64,000 bases of DNA from Melastoma dodecandrum (Eukaryota; Streptophyta; Magnoliopsida; Myrtales; Melastomataceae), in contig JARUPY010000089.1 in NCBI GenBank assembly GCA_029817715.1, forward strand, positions 868,001-932,000, in the 5' to 3' direction. The position numbers and the translations under genes are program-made. The notes under the pieces were generated by a model, which saw only the letters and a program-made list of their open reading frames with translations, was not told the origin of the DNA and did no database searches. Shown here piece by piece: positions 1 to 12,121 of the stretch. How positions within the stretch are numbered: position 1 is the stretch's first letter; every line of letters starts with the position of its first letter.

Positions 1-2080
1 AAACATAGTAAAATTTTTCATTGGTAAAGATAGACAAATCACAATCTAAGCTACTGGAAACTGAACGCTGTTATCAAAATCAGGTCTGCGACATTCCTGA
101 AGGATTTTTCTCACAGAAGCAGCAAAGCAGATATCATTGAAAGTCTAAAGAGGGTCAGCTGAGGAGTTATTAGCAAGTCCAGCAGGCACATATTACACTT
201 ACAGTGATAATAACCCACAAAAAAGCAAGTTGTCGAAATGAATATCACCTTTGGTAACTTTCCACCAAGGCGAGTAAACTTCGCTGGGTTTTTCAAATAT
301 TCCACGATCTCCTCCAGTTCTTGTTTGGCATCATCACAACCTTTCACGTCCTTAAAAGTTTTGACATTCTGTAGAAAAGGTGAAAAGACAGGATCATGGA
401 CATGATTTTTTTTCTTTTTTTCTGCAAAGTGGGTGGGATTGGGTATGATAACTTGCTGTAGCTAACAAGATCATCCCATTCAATAGGAAGGACTTGCCCT
501 TGAATACCTTCTCAGGCGTCACTTCCTTGTTTAACTCCTTCGGAGAATAAGAAGAGCTAGATCCGACACCCGAAGTACCAATGCCCCCCAAGCTGCCAAT
601 ATACTTCTGAAGTGCAGCTGCACCCATCAACCTGCAAACAATCCACGATAAGCATTCAGAATTTTCAAGCCACTTCTCTATTGAGGTGAGACTGGTGCAA
701 AACTTGACTCCATACCATACTAATCCAACAGCGACAGTAAATAAAATTGTTGAGACAAGCTCTTGAGCAAACCGTGATTTGTTCGACACCTTAGGATCGA
801 CCTATAACAAGAAACAATTAGGCAGCAGCAAACTTGCAATATATGCTTGAAGGGAAGTAAGAACACAAGTGGTACATAAACACATCTGGGTAAATTCTCA
901 CCATGACAACATGCAATGGCTGTCTTTCGGAAATCCCAGGGTTCAAAAAGGGCTCGTCTGTGTTACCCGAGGCACGCTGTTTTAGTTCCTGTAACTGCAC
1001 AGGGAAAATACCAATATACTCAGGAACCTGGGCAAGGACATTGCACAAGCACTTCCACAATTGAAACACCCTCTAAAGGAAATAAGGAACAATTTTGCAC
1101 TATATTTGCATAATAATTATTTCTATGGTCATGAACAGAGGTACAAACATCCTTCCGAATTTCGATAAAAGAAAAATAAATCTTACAAGAGTAGGAAGAC
1201 TAGAAGGCTTTCCTGACTGCTCATCCGGAAGATAATCAGCAATAGCATTTGTTATAACAAGGGCTCGGAGATATTCCACGACTCCTCTACTATCTACCGC
1301 ATGATCCCTCTGTTCAAAACGCTTAACAACCAATTCAGGACTGCAACCACAATAACACAAAAGTAGAGAATTTATCAATTTGGGCCGTCCAAATAAAATA
1401 TTTACCCCTAAAAGACAATGCAAGTACTCATGATCAGCTTCTCTATGTCTAACCGACCTATGTTTATTTAATTGAATCAACAAGGCACTCTGCTTCGCTG
1501 CATCCTTAGGGTTGGCATCAGCCTCCGAAATCAACTTCTCCAACCTCTTCTCCTCCCTCCAGAAAGGGAACCAACTAGCCCACTCCCTCCTGACCACAAT
1601 CCTCTCGTAAACACTCCTCAATATCCCCCAGGCACCCACCAAGAACACCATTATCGAGAATCTCCCCTTACTCCCCTCCAACTTCACATCCTCTCCCGCG
1701 CTCTCCGCCGCCAACCTTTCTCCCCCTTCCACCTCGGCTGCAACGCTCCGCACCGCAGCTCCCTCAATCCATCCCGACCCCTCATCGACCCTCGAGCTCC
1801 CATCCCCGAATCCCTCCTCGACCTCCTCCAAACCCAAACCATCCAACCCAACGAAATCAGACTCCCCGGTCCCAGAGTTAGCATCTTTCTCGACGTCAAC
1901 GCCGTCGGGGCGCAACGCACAGCGTAGGGGCCAATCCGGGCCGAAGGAAGATCGAAACTTGAGGTGGAACCCGGGTAACCTGAGGGAAGAGGGGGTAGAA
2001 AGGGACAATCTTGCCACGACTCCCGAGTGTGGGAAGGACAGCGGGGCCTTGGCGAGGAGTGACGACTGGAGAGCCGTCAT
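1..2080 (-). CDS. FTSH11: FTSH11-like organellar AAA metalloprotease, 5' part (runs off the left edge)
   Basis: Membrane-bound ATP-dependent zinc protease of chloroplast/mitochondria; in Arabidopsis FTSH11 is needed for heat tolerance (family knowledge). Six exons fit in phase: 1458-2080, 1187-1340, 902-994, 716-801, 508-631, 249-368, all with GT-AG borders. The start at 2080 gives a Ser/Arg-rich transit-like N-terminus. Recognisable blocks are the acidic spacer, [16 protein letters not shown], the membrane segment around [15 protein letters not shown] (exon 4) and the region just before the AAA module ([15 protein letters not shown]). Exon 6 ends at GGKLPK, directly before the Walker A exon, so the ATPase and HEXXH protease domains lie outside the window. 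An in-frame ATG at 2251 exists, but the 57 residues it adds look like UTR. No disruption is seen in the visible part. Confidence 0.93.
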
Positions 2081-2203
2081 GGCTGGACAAGGATTAGGGT
2101 TTAAGCGGGTCGAGGGGACGGAGGTAGTCCTCCGGTTCCTGCAGGGGTACGAGGAAGGAGGGTGAAGGCTCTCTGTCTTTGTGGGGCTGGAAATGAGGGA
2201 GGT

Positions 2204-3686
2204 GGGCGGATCACTCCTTCCCTTATCCGGATTGAATTTGGCGCCGGGCAAATTCTTTTCTTCCGTGCCTCCCGTTCGTGATTGCTAGCTTATCTTTTCC
2301 TCCTAAATTATTGTTAAATTTAATCAACTTCCTTCTTTCTATTTCGAAACGAGTTCTGCTTCTGCCTACCTCTACATGTAATGACTGACTACGACACTAG
2401 CCGAACGTCATTTTTGGTGGGCTTGGACAAGGGCCTTGAATAATGGGCCCTTAGAGGGTTCTCTCCGGGCTGACGGGACCGGCCCAATTTCCTTTAAGCG
2501 TGTGTATTTGGGCCTTTGTCTCGTTCCGAGCCCATCCGTTTGAAGCAACGGGGCCCAATTCCAGGAATCGAGTTCGATATTTGATCATAATAATGATAGT
2601 GATTGAAAAATATTCTATAATCATCCCAAGCAACATACGATGAAGGTCGTAAGATGTCTTCAGACAGGTGCCTTGAACATTAATTTGGATTGGTTAGAGT
2701 TGTCGCCGCGGTTGGACTCCAAGTCCTCCCAGTTGCTGACCACCTGTTCACCCCCTCCTCCTATGACTCCTCTTTTCCTGTACTTGCAATACAGCAGGAG
2801 CTGCAGCAGCCCCAGCGGACTTCCGACCAGGTTTGGCGACTACCCCAACACGCGCGAAAGGTCATTAAAGCCGATTATCATAGCCCAAGTTTGAAATAAT
2901 TACCGGGTTTCACAGACGTTCTTACCGCCAGGATGAGATCGTGGCCCAAAAGTCCATAAGCCATCCATAGGGAACTGGCCAGGAATGAGAATAGGGACAG
3001 GTAGAATGGCATGAATTCTACACTCTTTGTCATTATCACTCGCCTCTGTGATCCCAGAATACATGTGATTACTAAGGTAATTTAATTAGGACTGTAATTA
3101 TTATGCATCGTGTTTATGTTAAGTATCCCTATATCCAAGCTTCAAGTGTTATTGTCTTCGATAGATATTAGAACATGGGAGAAGTGTTGCGATTTGACCT
3201 TACCATTGCTACCAGAGGCGAACCGTACATTGCCACGGATGCTACCAGCTCGATGCTCCCCACGAACGTCTTTCGATGATGGTGGTCATGGAACACGAAT
3301 GTGGAGACGACGGCGATCGCACTGAACGCCAAAACTACCGCCACCAAGGCCGCGACCAGTTTCATCTACAGGCACTAATGGTTCAAATGAATGGAACTTT
3401 CTCACTAGGTATTGACAATGGTTTTTTTTTTTTAGTTTCTTCACCGGCCTTGTTCTTATTGGAAGTGAACAAGATGTAGATCAGGATGAATGTGAATTCA
3501 AGGACGACCCCGAGGCCATTGATCGTGACAACGGGGAAGTTTTCCCACTCCTTGTTGACGATCAGCAGGCCGTACCACATGTAAATGAGGCAGTTCAGCA
3601 AGGCGATTATGTATGGGACGTAGGAGAACTCCTCGGTGTTCCTTTTCCTGATCACTCTCGAGAAAGTCAATCTGATACCAAAAGAA
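2204..3686. repeat. Segmental duplication unit U1 (FTSH11 upstream flank + SWEET 3' part)
   Basis: This stretch is repeated as 9592-9696 plus 11731-13140, where a LINE splits the second copy. The shared sequence starts inside the upstream flank of FTSH11 (GGGCGGATCAC at 2204 and 9592) and runs through the SWEET 3' exons to the intron 2/exon 3 border. By eye about 14 of ~285 aligned bases differ over the last two SWEET exons, so the copies are roughly 95% identical. U2 also carries about 55 extra bases near 12035-12095. The stretch 2251-2659 holds no gene of its own. Confidence 0.88.
2660..3686 (-). pseudogene. SWEET sugar transporter fragment, copy A (exons 3-6 only)
   Basis: 5'-truncated copy of the intact SWEET gene at 12122-13411. 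Equivalents of exon 6 (2660-2839), exon 5 (2926-3045), exon 4 (3204-3365) and exon 3 (3449-3671) are present and still open. Exons 1 and 2, with the start codon and first membrane helix, are absent because the copy stops a few bases into intron 2, where copia sequence begins. Substitutions against copy C include changes at otherwise conserved sites (Gly to Glu in the GSIGLVAS block of exon 4; Pro to Leu in the WYGLPIV block of exon 3). With no start exon or promoter of its own it is unlikely to make a transporter. Confidence 0.85.
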
Positions 3687-6600
3687 AGTGGTATCAGAGC
3701 CGATCATGTGTTGAATTATTGGGAATTGAGAATTAATGTTTGAGTTTTTTTTTATTAATCAGGAAAAGGATGAATTTTTGATGTGCTTTAATTTTTTTTT
3801 TCTAAAGGGGAGAGATTTTTTGTAGAAAGGGAGAGATCTTTGTTCATCCGCCTTTGTTCTTGCGTTCCTTTTCCTGATTTGATTATTATGTTTTAATCCG
3901 TTGTGTTTTGTATTTAATCCTCGTGTTTCATCGAGTGATTGAGTTAATGATTTCGGATTACGGCGGCCGAACGTTCGACGTGGTATCCGGCGGCTGTTAC
4001 GGCACCGGATTCCACAACCGAGATCCATGGATTCGGTCTCGGGGCACGGTTCCGTCCGTCCGGATCAATTTTAACAGGTTTAAACCCATAAAGTGACTTT
4101 CGGGTATAATTAAGTTAAGTTTCATGCTGAATTTGGGGGTTTCCAGTCCCGATTTCGAGCTTTTCAAATCAAGTTTTACTGGTTGTTTGGATATGAAAAG
4201 TAATGGCATATTCTGGAAGTCTGTATTTTAAAGTGGGTGGACTGAAGCGACATCTCCCCTCGGAGCTCTCTCGTGTAGGGAAACCCATTTTGAATATAAG
4301 ATGGCGTGTTTAGTTTTCATGGGGACAGTGATCGGCCCCTCGGAAGGCACTGTTTGGTCAAATTCCATACATGCACTGGTAGTATTAGATACGAGATTAT
4401 CATTTGGATATCCATGTGAACATTGAGTCGGCCCCTCGGAAGGCTTATTTGTTTAACATGATTGACGGTATGTATCTGATTGCTGCACTGAGATACTGCT
4501 TGCAAGTTGACATCGCGGTCCTTCGATAGGGTGTTAATGTTGCACTGGTGTCTTAATGGGACTTGCTATTATTTATATTTCCTTTTATTTGGTTATTGAT
4601 TGAGTGAGCTGATACATTTACTCTGTTTGTTCTCTGTTCAACTGTTACTCCTGCTACCAATGTCAGTGCTGCATTGAACTCCATCCCTGTGCGGCACAAA
4701 CTTCAGACCCTGGAAAGAGCACATTGAGATCAATCTCGCTGTCTTGGATTTGGACATGGCACTTCGGGTTGATCGCCTCGCCACTCCTTCAGATGATAGT
4801 TCGGCTACTGTTAAACAGAACTATGAGCGGTGTGAGAGATCCAATCGCCTATGTCTGATGATCATGAAGCATGCTATTCCAGACAGTTTTCGGGGCGCTA
4901 TGTCCGATGCGACAGACGCCAAACAATTCCTAGCCGATATAGAGAAGCGTTTTGAGAAAAACGAAAAGGCTGAGACGAGTGCGCTTCTAGCGTCTCTTTT
5001 CTCAAAAAGATACAGCGGCAAGGGGAACATACGTGAGTACATCATGGAGATGTCTAACATCGCTTCCAAACTTAAGGCACTCAAGCTAGATCTCTCGGAT
5101 GATCTGTTGGTGCATTTGGTTTTGATATCCCTTTCTGCACACTTCAGTCATTTCAAGGTCAGCTATAACTGTCGAAAGGAGGAATGGAGCCTCAATGAGC
5201 TCATTTCTCACCTAGTGCAGGAAGAGGACAGAATGAAGCGAGATAAGACTGAGAGTGCTCACTTGGCATCCGCACGTAAGGACAATGCTAAGAAGAGGAA
5301 GAGCATTCAGGCTGCTGCGGTTGCCCCGCAACAGAAAAAGCAGATGAAGGAGGTCACTCCTTTGGATTCTGATTCCTTTGGATTTTGATTCCTGCTTCTT
5401 CTACAAGAACAAGGGGCATAAGAAGATTCAGTGTGCTGGATACCGTGACTGGCCCAAGAAGAAGGGTAATCTTCTCACTTTGGTTTCTTTTGAAGTTAAT
5501 TTAGCTTTGGTACCTGAGAGCACTTGGTGGGTAGATTCTGGTGCTACTACTCACATTAGTGTCTCTATGCAGGGTTGCCTGAACTGGCGAGCTCCAGTTG
5601 ATGCTGAAAGATTCATCTACGTGGGAGACGGCAAGTCAGTGAAGGTAGAGGCCATTGGGACTTTTAGGCTGTTATTGAAGACTGGTTCCTATCTGGACCT
5701 GAATGAGACTTTTGTAGTACCGTCTTTTAGACGGAAATTTATTTCTGTTTCTGCATTGGACAAATTTGGTTATTCTTGTTCCTTCGAAAACTGTCAGTTT
5801 AGTTTCTTTTATGGTTCCCGTACTATTGGTACCGGTTCATTATCAGCATATGACAGACTTTATTCATTGATTCCAGCGGCCTCATTTAATGAAACCTTGT
5901 GCTTCAGTTCTCGTGGTACAAAACGTAAATTGACTGATAAGAATTCTGTCATTTTGTGGCACAAGCGTTTGGGTCACATTTCCAAACAGTGCATTCAGCG
6001 GCTTGTGTCGGACAGAATTCTGGATATCCCTGATATGGCGGACCTACAGGTCTGCATTGAGTGCATTAAGGGGAAACAGACAAACATTAGGCACCTTGAT
6101 GCCAACCGGAGTACGGATGTCTTAGAACTTGTGCATACAGATATCTGTGGGCCTTTCCCCATGGCATCCTGGAATGGCCAACAGTGTTTCATTTCGTTCA
6201 TAGACGACTACTCTCGATTTGGCTATCTGTTTCTGATCAGTGAGAAGTCTCAGGCTCTGGACACGTTCAAGGCGTATAAGGCTGAAGTTGAGAACCAACT
6301 AGGCAAAAGGATTAATGCTGTCAGGTCTGACCGTGGTGGTGAATACTACGGTAGGTATGACGGATCAGGTGAACAACGTTCAGGTCCTTTCGCTAAGTTC
6401 ATAGAGGAATGCTTTATCGTCCCTTAGTACACTATGCCGGGTAGTCCAACGATGAACGGTGTGGCTGAAAGACGAAACAGAACACTTAAGGACATGGTGA
6501 GGAGTATGATTAGTCATTCTACCTTACCAGATTCCCTCTGGGGCAAAGCACTTAAGACCGCAGTATATTTGCTCAACAGAGTGCCAACTAAGGCCGTTCA

Positions 6601-8936
6601 GAAAACCCCTTATGAACTATGGTATGGCAAGAAGCCAAATTTAAAGCATTTACACATTTGGGGTTGTCCAGCTGAGGCAAAGCCTTACAGGCTACATGAG
6701 AAGAAACTGGACTCTAGAACGGTTAGTTGTTATTTTGTTGGTTACTCTGAGAAGTCTAGGGGTTTCAAGTTTTTTGATCCCACTGCTAGATCGTTCTTTG
6801 AGACGAGAAATGCCCGAATTTTTTAGGATGTTGAGTTTGAAGGGGAGGATAAGGTTAAGGATGTCGTCTTTGAAGATGAAACAGTTTCTCTTCCTTCGAT
6901 TATTGTTCCGGATCTTGATCTGGTGCAACAAGACGACAATGAGGTACTCCCTCTTCAGGCTGAAGAGGCTATTCCAGATGAACGAATTCAACAACCTCAA
7001 GAGATAGTGACACTTAGGAGATCTACTCGAGAGAGGAGAAGCGAGATTTCGGACGATTTCGTCGTATATCTCCAGGAGCATGAGGAAGGCATTGGAATGA
7101 CAGAGGATGACCCGGTCAACCTTTGTGAGGCCATGCAGAGCTCCGAATCTCAGAAGTGGATTGATGCCATGAAGGATGAGATGAAGTCAATGGCTGACAA
7201 TGACGTTTGGGATCTCGTTCCACTGCCCATTGGTGTGAAACCTATTGGTTGCAAATGGATTTTTAAGACCAAGAGGGATTCTAAGGGCAATGTGGAGAGA
7301 TATAAGGCTCGTCTACTCACCAAAGGCTTTATTCAAAAGGAAGGCATTGATTATATAGAGACTTTCTCTCCGGTTTCTTCGAAAGACTCTTTCAGGATTA
7401 TTATGGCACTTGTGGCTCATTTTGATCTCGCGCTACATCAGATGGATGTAAAGACAGCGTTTCTCAATGGCGACATTGATGAGACGATTTATATGGTGTA
7501 GCCAGAATACTTTGCTTCGCAAGATGCAAAGAAGATGGTGTGCAAACTTAAGAAATCCATCTACGGGCTTAAGCAGGCTTATCGTCAGTGGTAATACAAA
7601 TTTCATCAGGTCATAGTCTCGTTTGGTTTCGAGGCTAATATCGTTGATGAATGCGTGTACCACAAGTTCAGTGGGAGTAAGTTCATTTTCCTGGTTTTGT
7701 ATGTCGATGATATATTGCTTGCAAGTAACGATGTAGGCTTATTGCACGGAACTAAGAAATTTCTCTTGGAGAAATTCGAGATGAAGGATCTTGGTGATGC
7801 CTCTTTTGTATTAGGGATCCAGATTCACCGAGATCGCTCTCGGGGTATTCTTGGATTATCATAGAAGAGCTACATCGAGAAAGTGCTGATGAGGTATGGG
7901 TTAAAGGGCTGCAGATCAGGAGATACCCCTGTAACTAAAGGAGACAAATTCAGTCTCAATCAGTGCCCCAAGAATAATTTTGAGATTCAGGAGATGCAGA
8001 AGATTCCTTATGCGTCGGCAGTTGGGAGTCTGATGTACGCTCAAGTCTGTACGCATCCGGATATTGCGTACATAGTAGGGATGTTGGGGAGGTACTTGAG
8101 TAACCCGGGCGTGGATCATTAGATAGCAGCCAAACGGGTCTTGAGATATCAACAGAGAACAAAGCATTTCATGCTCACTTACCGGAGATCAGATCAGTTG
8201 GAGATCATCGGGTATTCTGACTCCGATCTCGGTGGATGCCTAGACAGTCGTCGATCCAAGTCAGGTTATGTCTATCTGCTAGCAGGATGAGCTATTTCCT
8301 GGAAGAGCACTAAGCAGAAGCTCACAACATCTTCAACAATGGAAGCAGAATATATAGCTTGTTTTGAGGCGTCCAATCATGGGGTATGGCTACGGAATTT
8401 TGTCACAGGGCTGTGCATCATTGACAGCATTGAGAGACCACTTAAGTTATTCTGTGACAATAAGTCGGCAGTGATGTACTCCAACAGCAACAGGAGCTCT
8501 TCGAGGTCTAAGCACATTGACATCAAGTTCCTGACTGTAAAAGATGGGATTCAGAGTGGCTCTTTATCTATAGAGCACATCGGTACGTCTTCCATGATTG
8601 CGAATCTATTTACCAAGCCGTTACCACCCAGGGTCTTTCACCAGCATGTTGCTCGTTTTGGTGTTATGTCACTAGATGATGTAATGGTCAATGAGGGGTT
8701 ATGGTCAATGAGGGGTTATGGTCCCCAGGCCATGCGACTATAAGACAACTGTAGGACATCCCATTACTCTAATCAGTTTTACATACGTCAAAATCGTAAA
8801 GGCCTGGAAGACCAAAACCTAGTCGTTCAAGCTATCCAGGTTTCCAATGGATTCATCAGGTACACTTTCGCATCTAGACTTTGATCTCGATAATTTGACG
8901 TGTGTGTTCCCAGTTTTATGTGGATTAAATCTGACA
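3687..8936 (+). mobile_element. Degenerate Ty1/copia internal region without recognisable LTRs
   Basis: Contains a primer-binding site matching the 3' end of initiator Met tRNA (TGGTATCAGAGCC at about 3689-3701), a ~1 kb untranslated leader, then gag-protease-integrase-RT-RNase H in copia order. A purine-rich duplicated motif (AATGAGGGGTTATGG, twice near 8688-8717) precedes ~220 bases of unassigned sequence. There are no TG...CA long terminal repeats. Instead both sides abut a 655-bp copy of SWEET sequence (3032-3686 and 8937-9591). The element is dead, with at least seven in-frame stops and several frameshifts. Confidence 0.85.
4650..8743 (+). pseudogene. copia gag-pol polyprotein remnant
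   Basis: Gag (4744-5388 plus a frameshifted N-terminal piece from ~4650) leads into a zinc knuckle whose second Cys is Tyr (CFFYKNKGHKKIQC). Next come the protease DSGATTH motif (~5537), the pre-integrase zinc region (LWHKRLGHIS), an integrase core with the DDE residues recognisable (HTD, RSDRGGEY, then GVAERRNRT after a stop), the RT (YVDDILLA near 7698) and RNase H (EAEYIA near 8343). Breaks seen: stops ending at 6427, 6826, 7501, about 7594, 7864, 8122 and about 8290, a frameshift between gag and the knuckle near 5385, and another upstream of 4744. It cannot make a functional polyprotein. Confidence 0.88.
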
Positions 8937-9591
8937 ATTATCACTCGCCTCTGTGATCCTAGAGTATATGTGATTAGTAAAGTCATTTAATTAGGACTGT
9001 AATTATTATGCATCGTGTTTATGTTAAGTATCCCCCGATCCAAGCTTCAAGTGTTATTGTCTTCGATAGATATTAGAACATGGGAGAAGTGTTGCGATTT
9101 GACCTTACCATTGCTACCGGAGGCGAGCCGTACATTGCCACGGATGCTACCAGCCCGATGCTCCCCACAAACATCTTTCAATGATGGTGGTCGTGGAGCA
9201 CGAATGTGGAGACGACGGCGATCACACTGAACGCCAATACTACCGCCACCAAGGCCGCGACCAGTTTCATCTGCAGGCACGAATGGTTCAAATGAATGGA
9301 ACTTTCTCACTAGGTACGGATGGTTTTTTTTTTTGTGAGTTTCTTCACCGGCCTTGTTCTTATTGGAAGTGAACAAGATGTAGATCAGGATGAATGTGAA
9401 CTCAAGGACGACTCCGAGGCCATTGATCGTGACAACGGGAAAGTTCTCCCACTCCTTGCTGACAATCGGCAGGCCGTACCACGTGTAAATGAGGCAGTTC
9501 AGCAAGGCGAATATGTATGGGACGCAGGAGAACTCCTCGGTGCTCCTTTTCCTGATCACTATCGAGAAAGTCAATCTGCAACACCAAAAGA
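8937..9591 (-). pseudogene. SWEET fragment, copy B (exons 3-4 and the edge of exon 5)
   Basis: A second truncated SWEET piece, colinear with 3032-3686 and of the same length (655 bases). It holds the first codons of exon 5, intron 4, exon 4, intron 3 and exon 3, ending just inside intron 2. Its left edge joins copia sequence. Its right edge joins the FTSH11-flank sequence of duplication unit U2 at AGAGGGCGG. It has no start or stop exon and is not a gene. Confidence 0.85.
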
Positions 9592-9696
9592 GGGCGGATC
9601 ACTCTTTCCCTTATCCGGATTGAATTTGGCGTCGGGCAAATTCGTTTCTTCTGTGCCTCCTATTTGTGATTGTGAGCTTATCTTTTCCTCCTAAAT

Positions 9697-11730
9697 CATG
9701 GTAGGGGGTATCATACGGAAAGGAGTCCTCCGAGGTGTGCTTTGAAAATTGACATAAGGAAGGCATACGACTCGGTCGAGTGGGATTTTTTGCAGGTGGT
9801 ATTGGAGTGCTTTGGATTCCCGCATTTATTCATCCAGCTCGTCATGGAGTGCGTCACCACGGCCAGATTCTCCATTAGTATTAATGGGGAGCTGCAGGGC
9901 TTTTTCAGCAGTTCTAGGGGAATTCGTCAGGGCTGTCCTTTGTCGCCATATTTGTTTGTGATGGTTATGGAGGTACTTTCTGCCATGTTGAGGAAGGCCA
10001 CAGAGTCACCGGATTTCGGTTTTCATTCCCAATGTCAGAAGGTACGGTTGTCTCATTTGAGTTTTGCGGATGATCTGCTCATATTCTCTAGTGGAAAGCT
10101 GTCGTCGGTACGTTGTGTCTTGGACACATTATTGAGATTTGGGGATCAGTCTGGCTTGAGAATGAGTGCACAGAAGAGCGAGATTTTCTTTGGTGGAGTC
10201 CCGGAGGAGGTGCAGACGCAGATTTTGGCTGCTTCTGGATTTGGCCGAGGGGAGCTTCCGGTTCGCTATCTTGGGGTGCCTCTTATTACTAAGAGGTTAT
10301 CTTCGGAGGATTGCACGCCGTTGGTGGATGCCATTGCTAGTAGGATTTCTCATTGGACTAGTAGACATTTATCGTATGCTGGGAGGCTGCAGTTAGTAAA
10401 CTCGGTGTTATTTGCGACTCAGACATATTGGTCATCTGTATTTCCACTGCCGATGTCGATTTGCAGGCGGTTGGAGCAGCTCATGTCGAGGTTTTTGTGG
10501 TCGGGTCCATCGATGGGCTACCACAAGGCCAAGGTAGAGTGGAGTACCGTATGCAGGCCGAAAGCGCGGGGGGGGGGGGGGGCTGGGTCTTAAGCGGGTT
10601 ATAGAGTGGAACCCAGCGGCGATGCTGAAGCACATTTGGCACCTCTTCTCGGATCCGGAAGACTCCATATGGGCTCGTTGGGTGAGGACGTATCTTCTGA
10701 GGGGCAAGTCGTTCTGGCAGGTGAGGCAGCCGGATAGGTGTTATTGGATTTGGAGACGATTATTGACGTTGAGGCACCTTGTCCGCCGACTTATCTCGTG
10801 GCATATGGGTGATGAGAGTAGGATTTCCTTCTGGTATGATTCTTGGTCTCCATTGGGCCCTTTGGTGGAGATCTTTGGACGTGAGGAGATCGAGCGGTCA
10901 GGAATTCCTTATACTGTGTCAGTGGCGGATTTCTTTTTGGATCCGAGCTGGCGGAGTTATGTTGATGATGGTGATATGAGGATTCATCGGCATAGGCGTG
11001 CGTGTTTTGACAGGCTATATGAGCTTCTACCGGTTATATGTTACCCATCACCAGGTATACCTGATAAGGTTGTCTGGTCCTTACGGTCTGATGGTGTTTT
11101 CACTATTGCTTCTGCATGGAGGTATATTTGCAGTGAGTATGAGACCGTTCCTTGGGCTAGCTTTGTCTGGTCTAAGGCTATGGTGCCACGGTTCTCCTTT
11201 GTTCTGTGGCTAGCTGTTCAGAGAAGGCTATACACTTCCGATGTGTTCTTTTCTCTGGGTATTTCTTCTTCTTCGACTTGTGCTTTATGTGGATTGAGAA
11301 GAGAGCGATTCGACCACCTATTCTTCACATGCTCATACTCAGCGGAGGTATGGCAGTACACTCTTGGTCGACTTGTGGCGCCGAATTTTCCACGTAGATT
11401 CAGCGCTATTATGAATCTGCTAGTCACACCAGCTGGAGTTACCCTACGACATCGTCGGCCCTTCATTCGGATGTTTGCAGGATGTGTTTATTACGTGTGG
11501 ATGGAACGTAATAAGCGTCGCATAGGCGAGCGTATGTTGCCTCCCAGGACACTGGCTACATTTATTATTGCGTCATTGCCACGTACATAGATTGATTTAT
11601 TTGTTCTAAGTACGTATACGGGGTATACGTTAGTTTTGTGATAGTTGGATTTCCAGGGGTATGCCCCTGTGGTTTTTGTACAGACTATTTTTTTATGGGT
11701 TATGAATTATTACTTATCAAAAAAAAAAAT
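9697..11730 (+). mobile_element. 5'-truncated non-LTR (LINE/L1-type) retrotransposon
   Basis: The element begins inside the reverse transcriptase domain and ends in an A-rich tail (TTATC followed by 11 A residues near 11718-11729), the typical form of a 5'-truncated LINE insertion. Comparison with the empty site at 2301-2330 brackets the insertion between CTAAAT and TAATCAACTT. About 12 bases present there (2309-2320) are missing here, and no clear target-site duplication is seen. Confidence 0.87.
9736..11590 (+). pseudogene. LINE ORF2 remnant (reverse transcriptase, zinc-binding RT domain)
   Basis: RT motifs in order: KAYDSVEWDF (~9763), GIRQGCPLSPYLF (~9920) and FADDLLIF (~10064), followed by the plant LINE thumb region. 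The frame is lost at a 14-G homopolymer near 10568-10582 and resumes at 10622. The second part carries the zf-RVT block (VPRFSFVLWLAVQRRL, then CALCG...HLFFTCSYS). The endonuclease domain and the RT fingers are absent, so the copy is dead on arrival. Confidence 0.87.
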
Positions 11731-12121
11731 TAATCAACTTCCTTCTTTTCATTTCGAAACGAGTTATGCTTCTGCCTACCTCTACATGTAATGACTGACG
11801 ACGAGACGAGCCGAACGTCATTCTTGGTGGGCTTGGACAAGGGCCTTGAATAATGGGCCCTTATAGGGTTCTCTCCGGGCTGACCGGACCGGCCCAATTT
11901 CCTTTAAGCATGTGTATTTGGGCCTTTGTCTCGTTCCGAGCCCATCCGTTTGGAGCAACGGGCCCAATTCCAAGAATCGAGTTCGATATTCAATCATAAT
12001 AATGACAGTGATTGGAAAATATTCTATAATCCTGGGGTTCCATCACCAATTTGATTCAGCCAGTTTTTTTTATACACTAATGCATATTGGTGCAACATAC
12101 GATGAAGGTCGTAAGATGTCT

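Noticed and set aside
4000..4740. Separate gene in the copia leader
   Set aside because: Open frames here are short, on both strands, and lie between the primer-binding site and gag as expected for untranslated leader.
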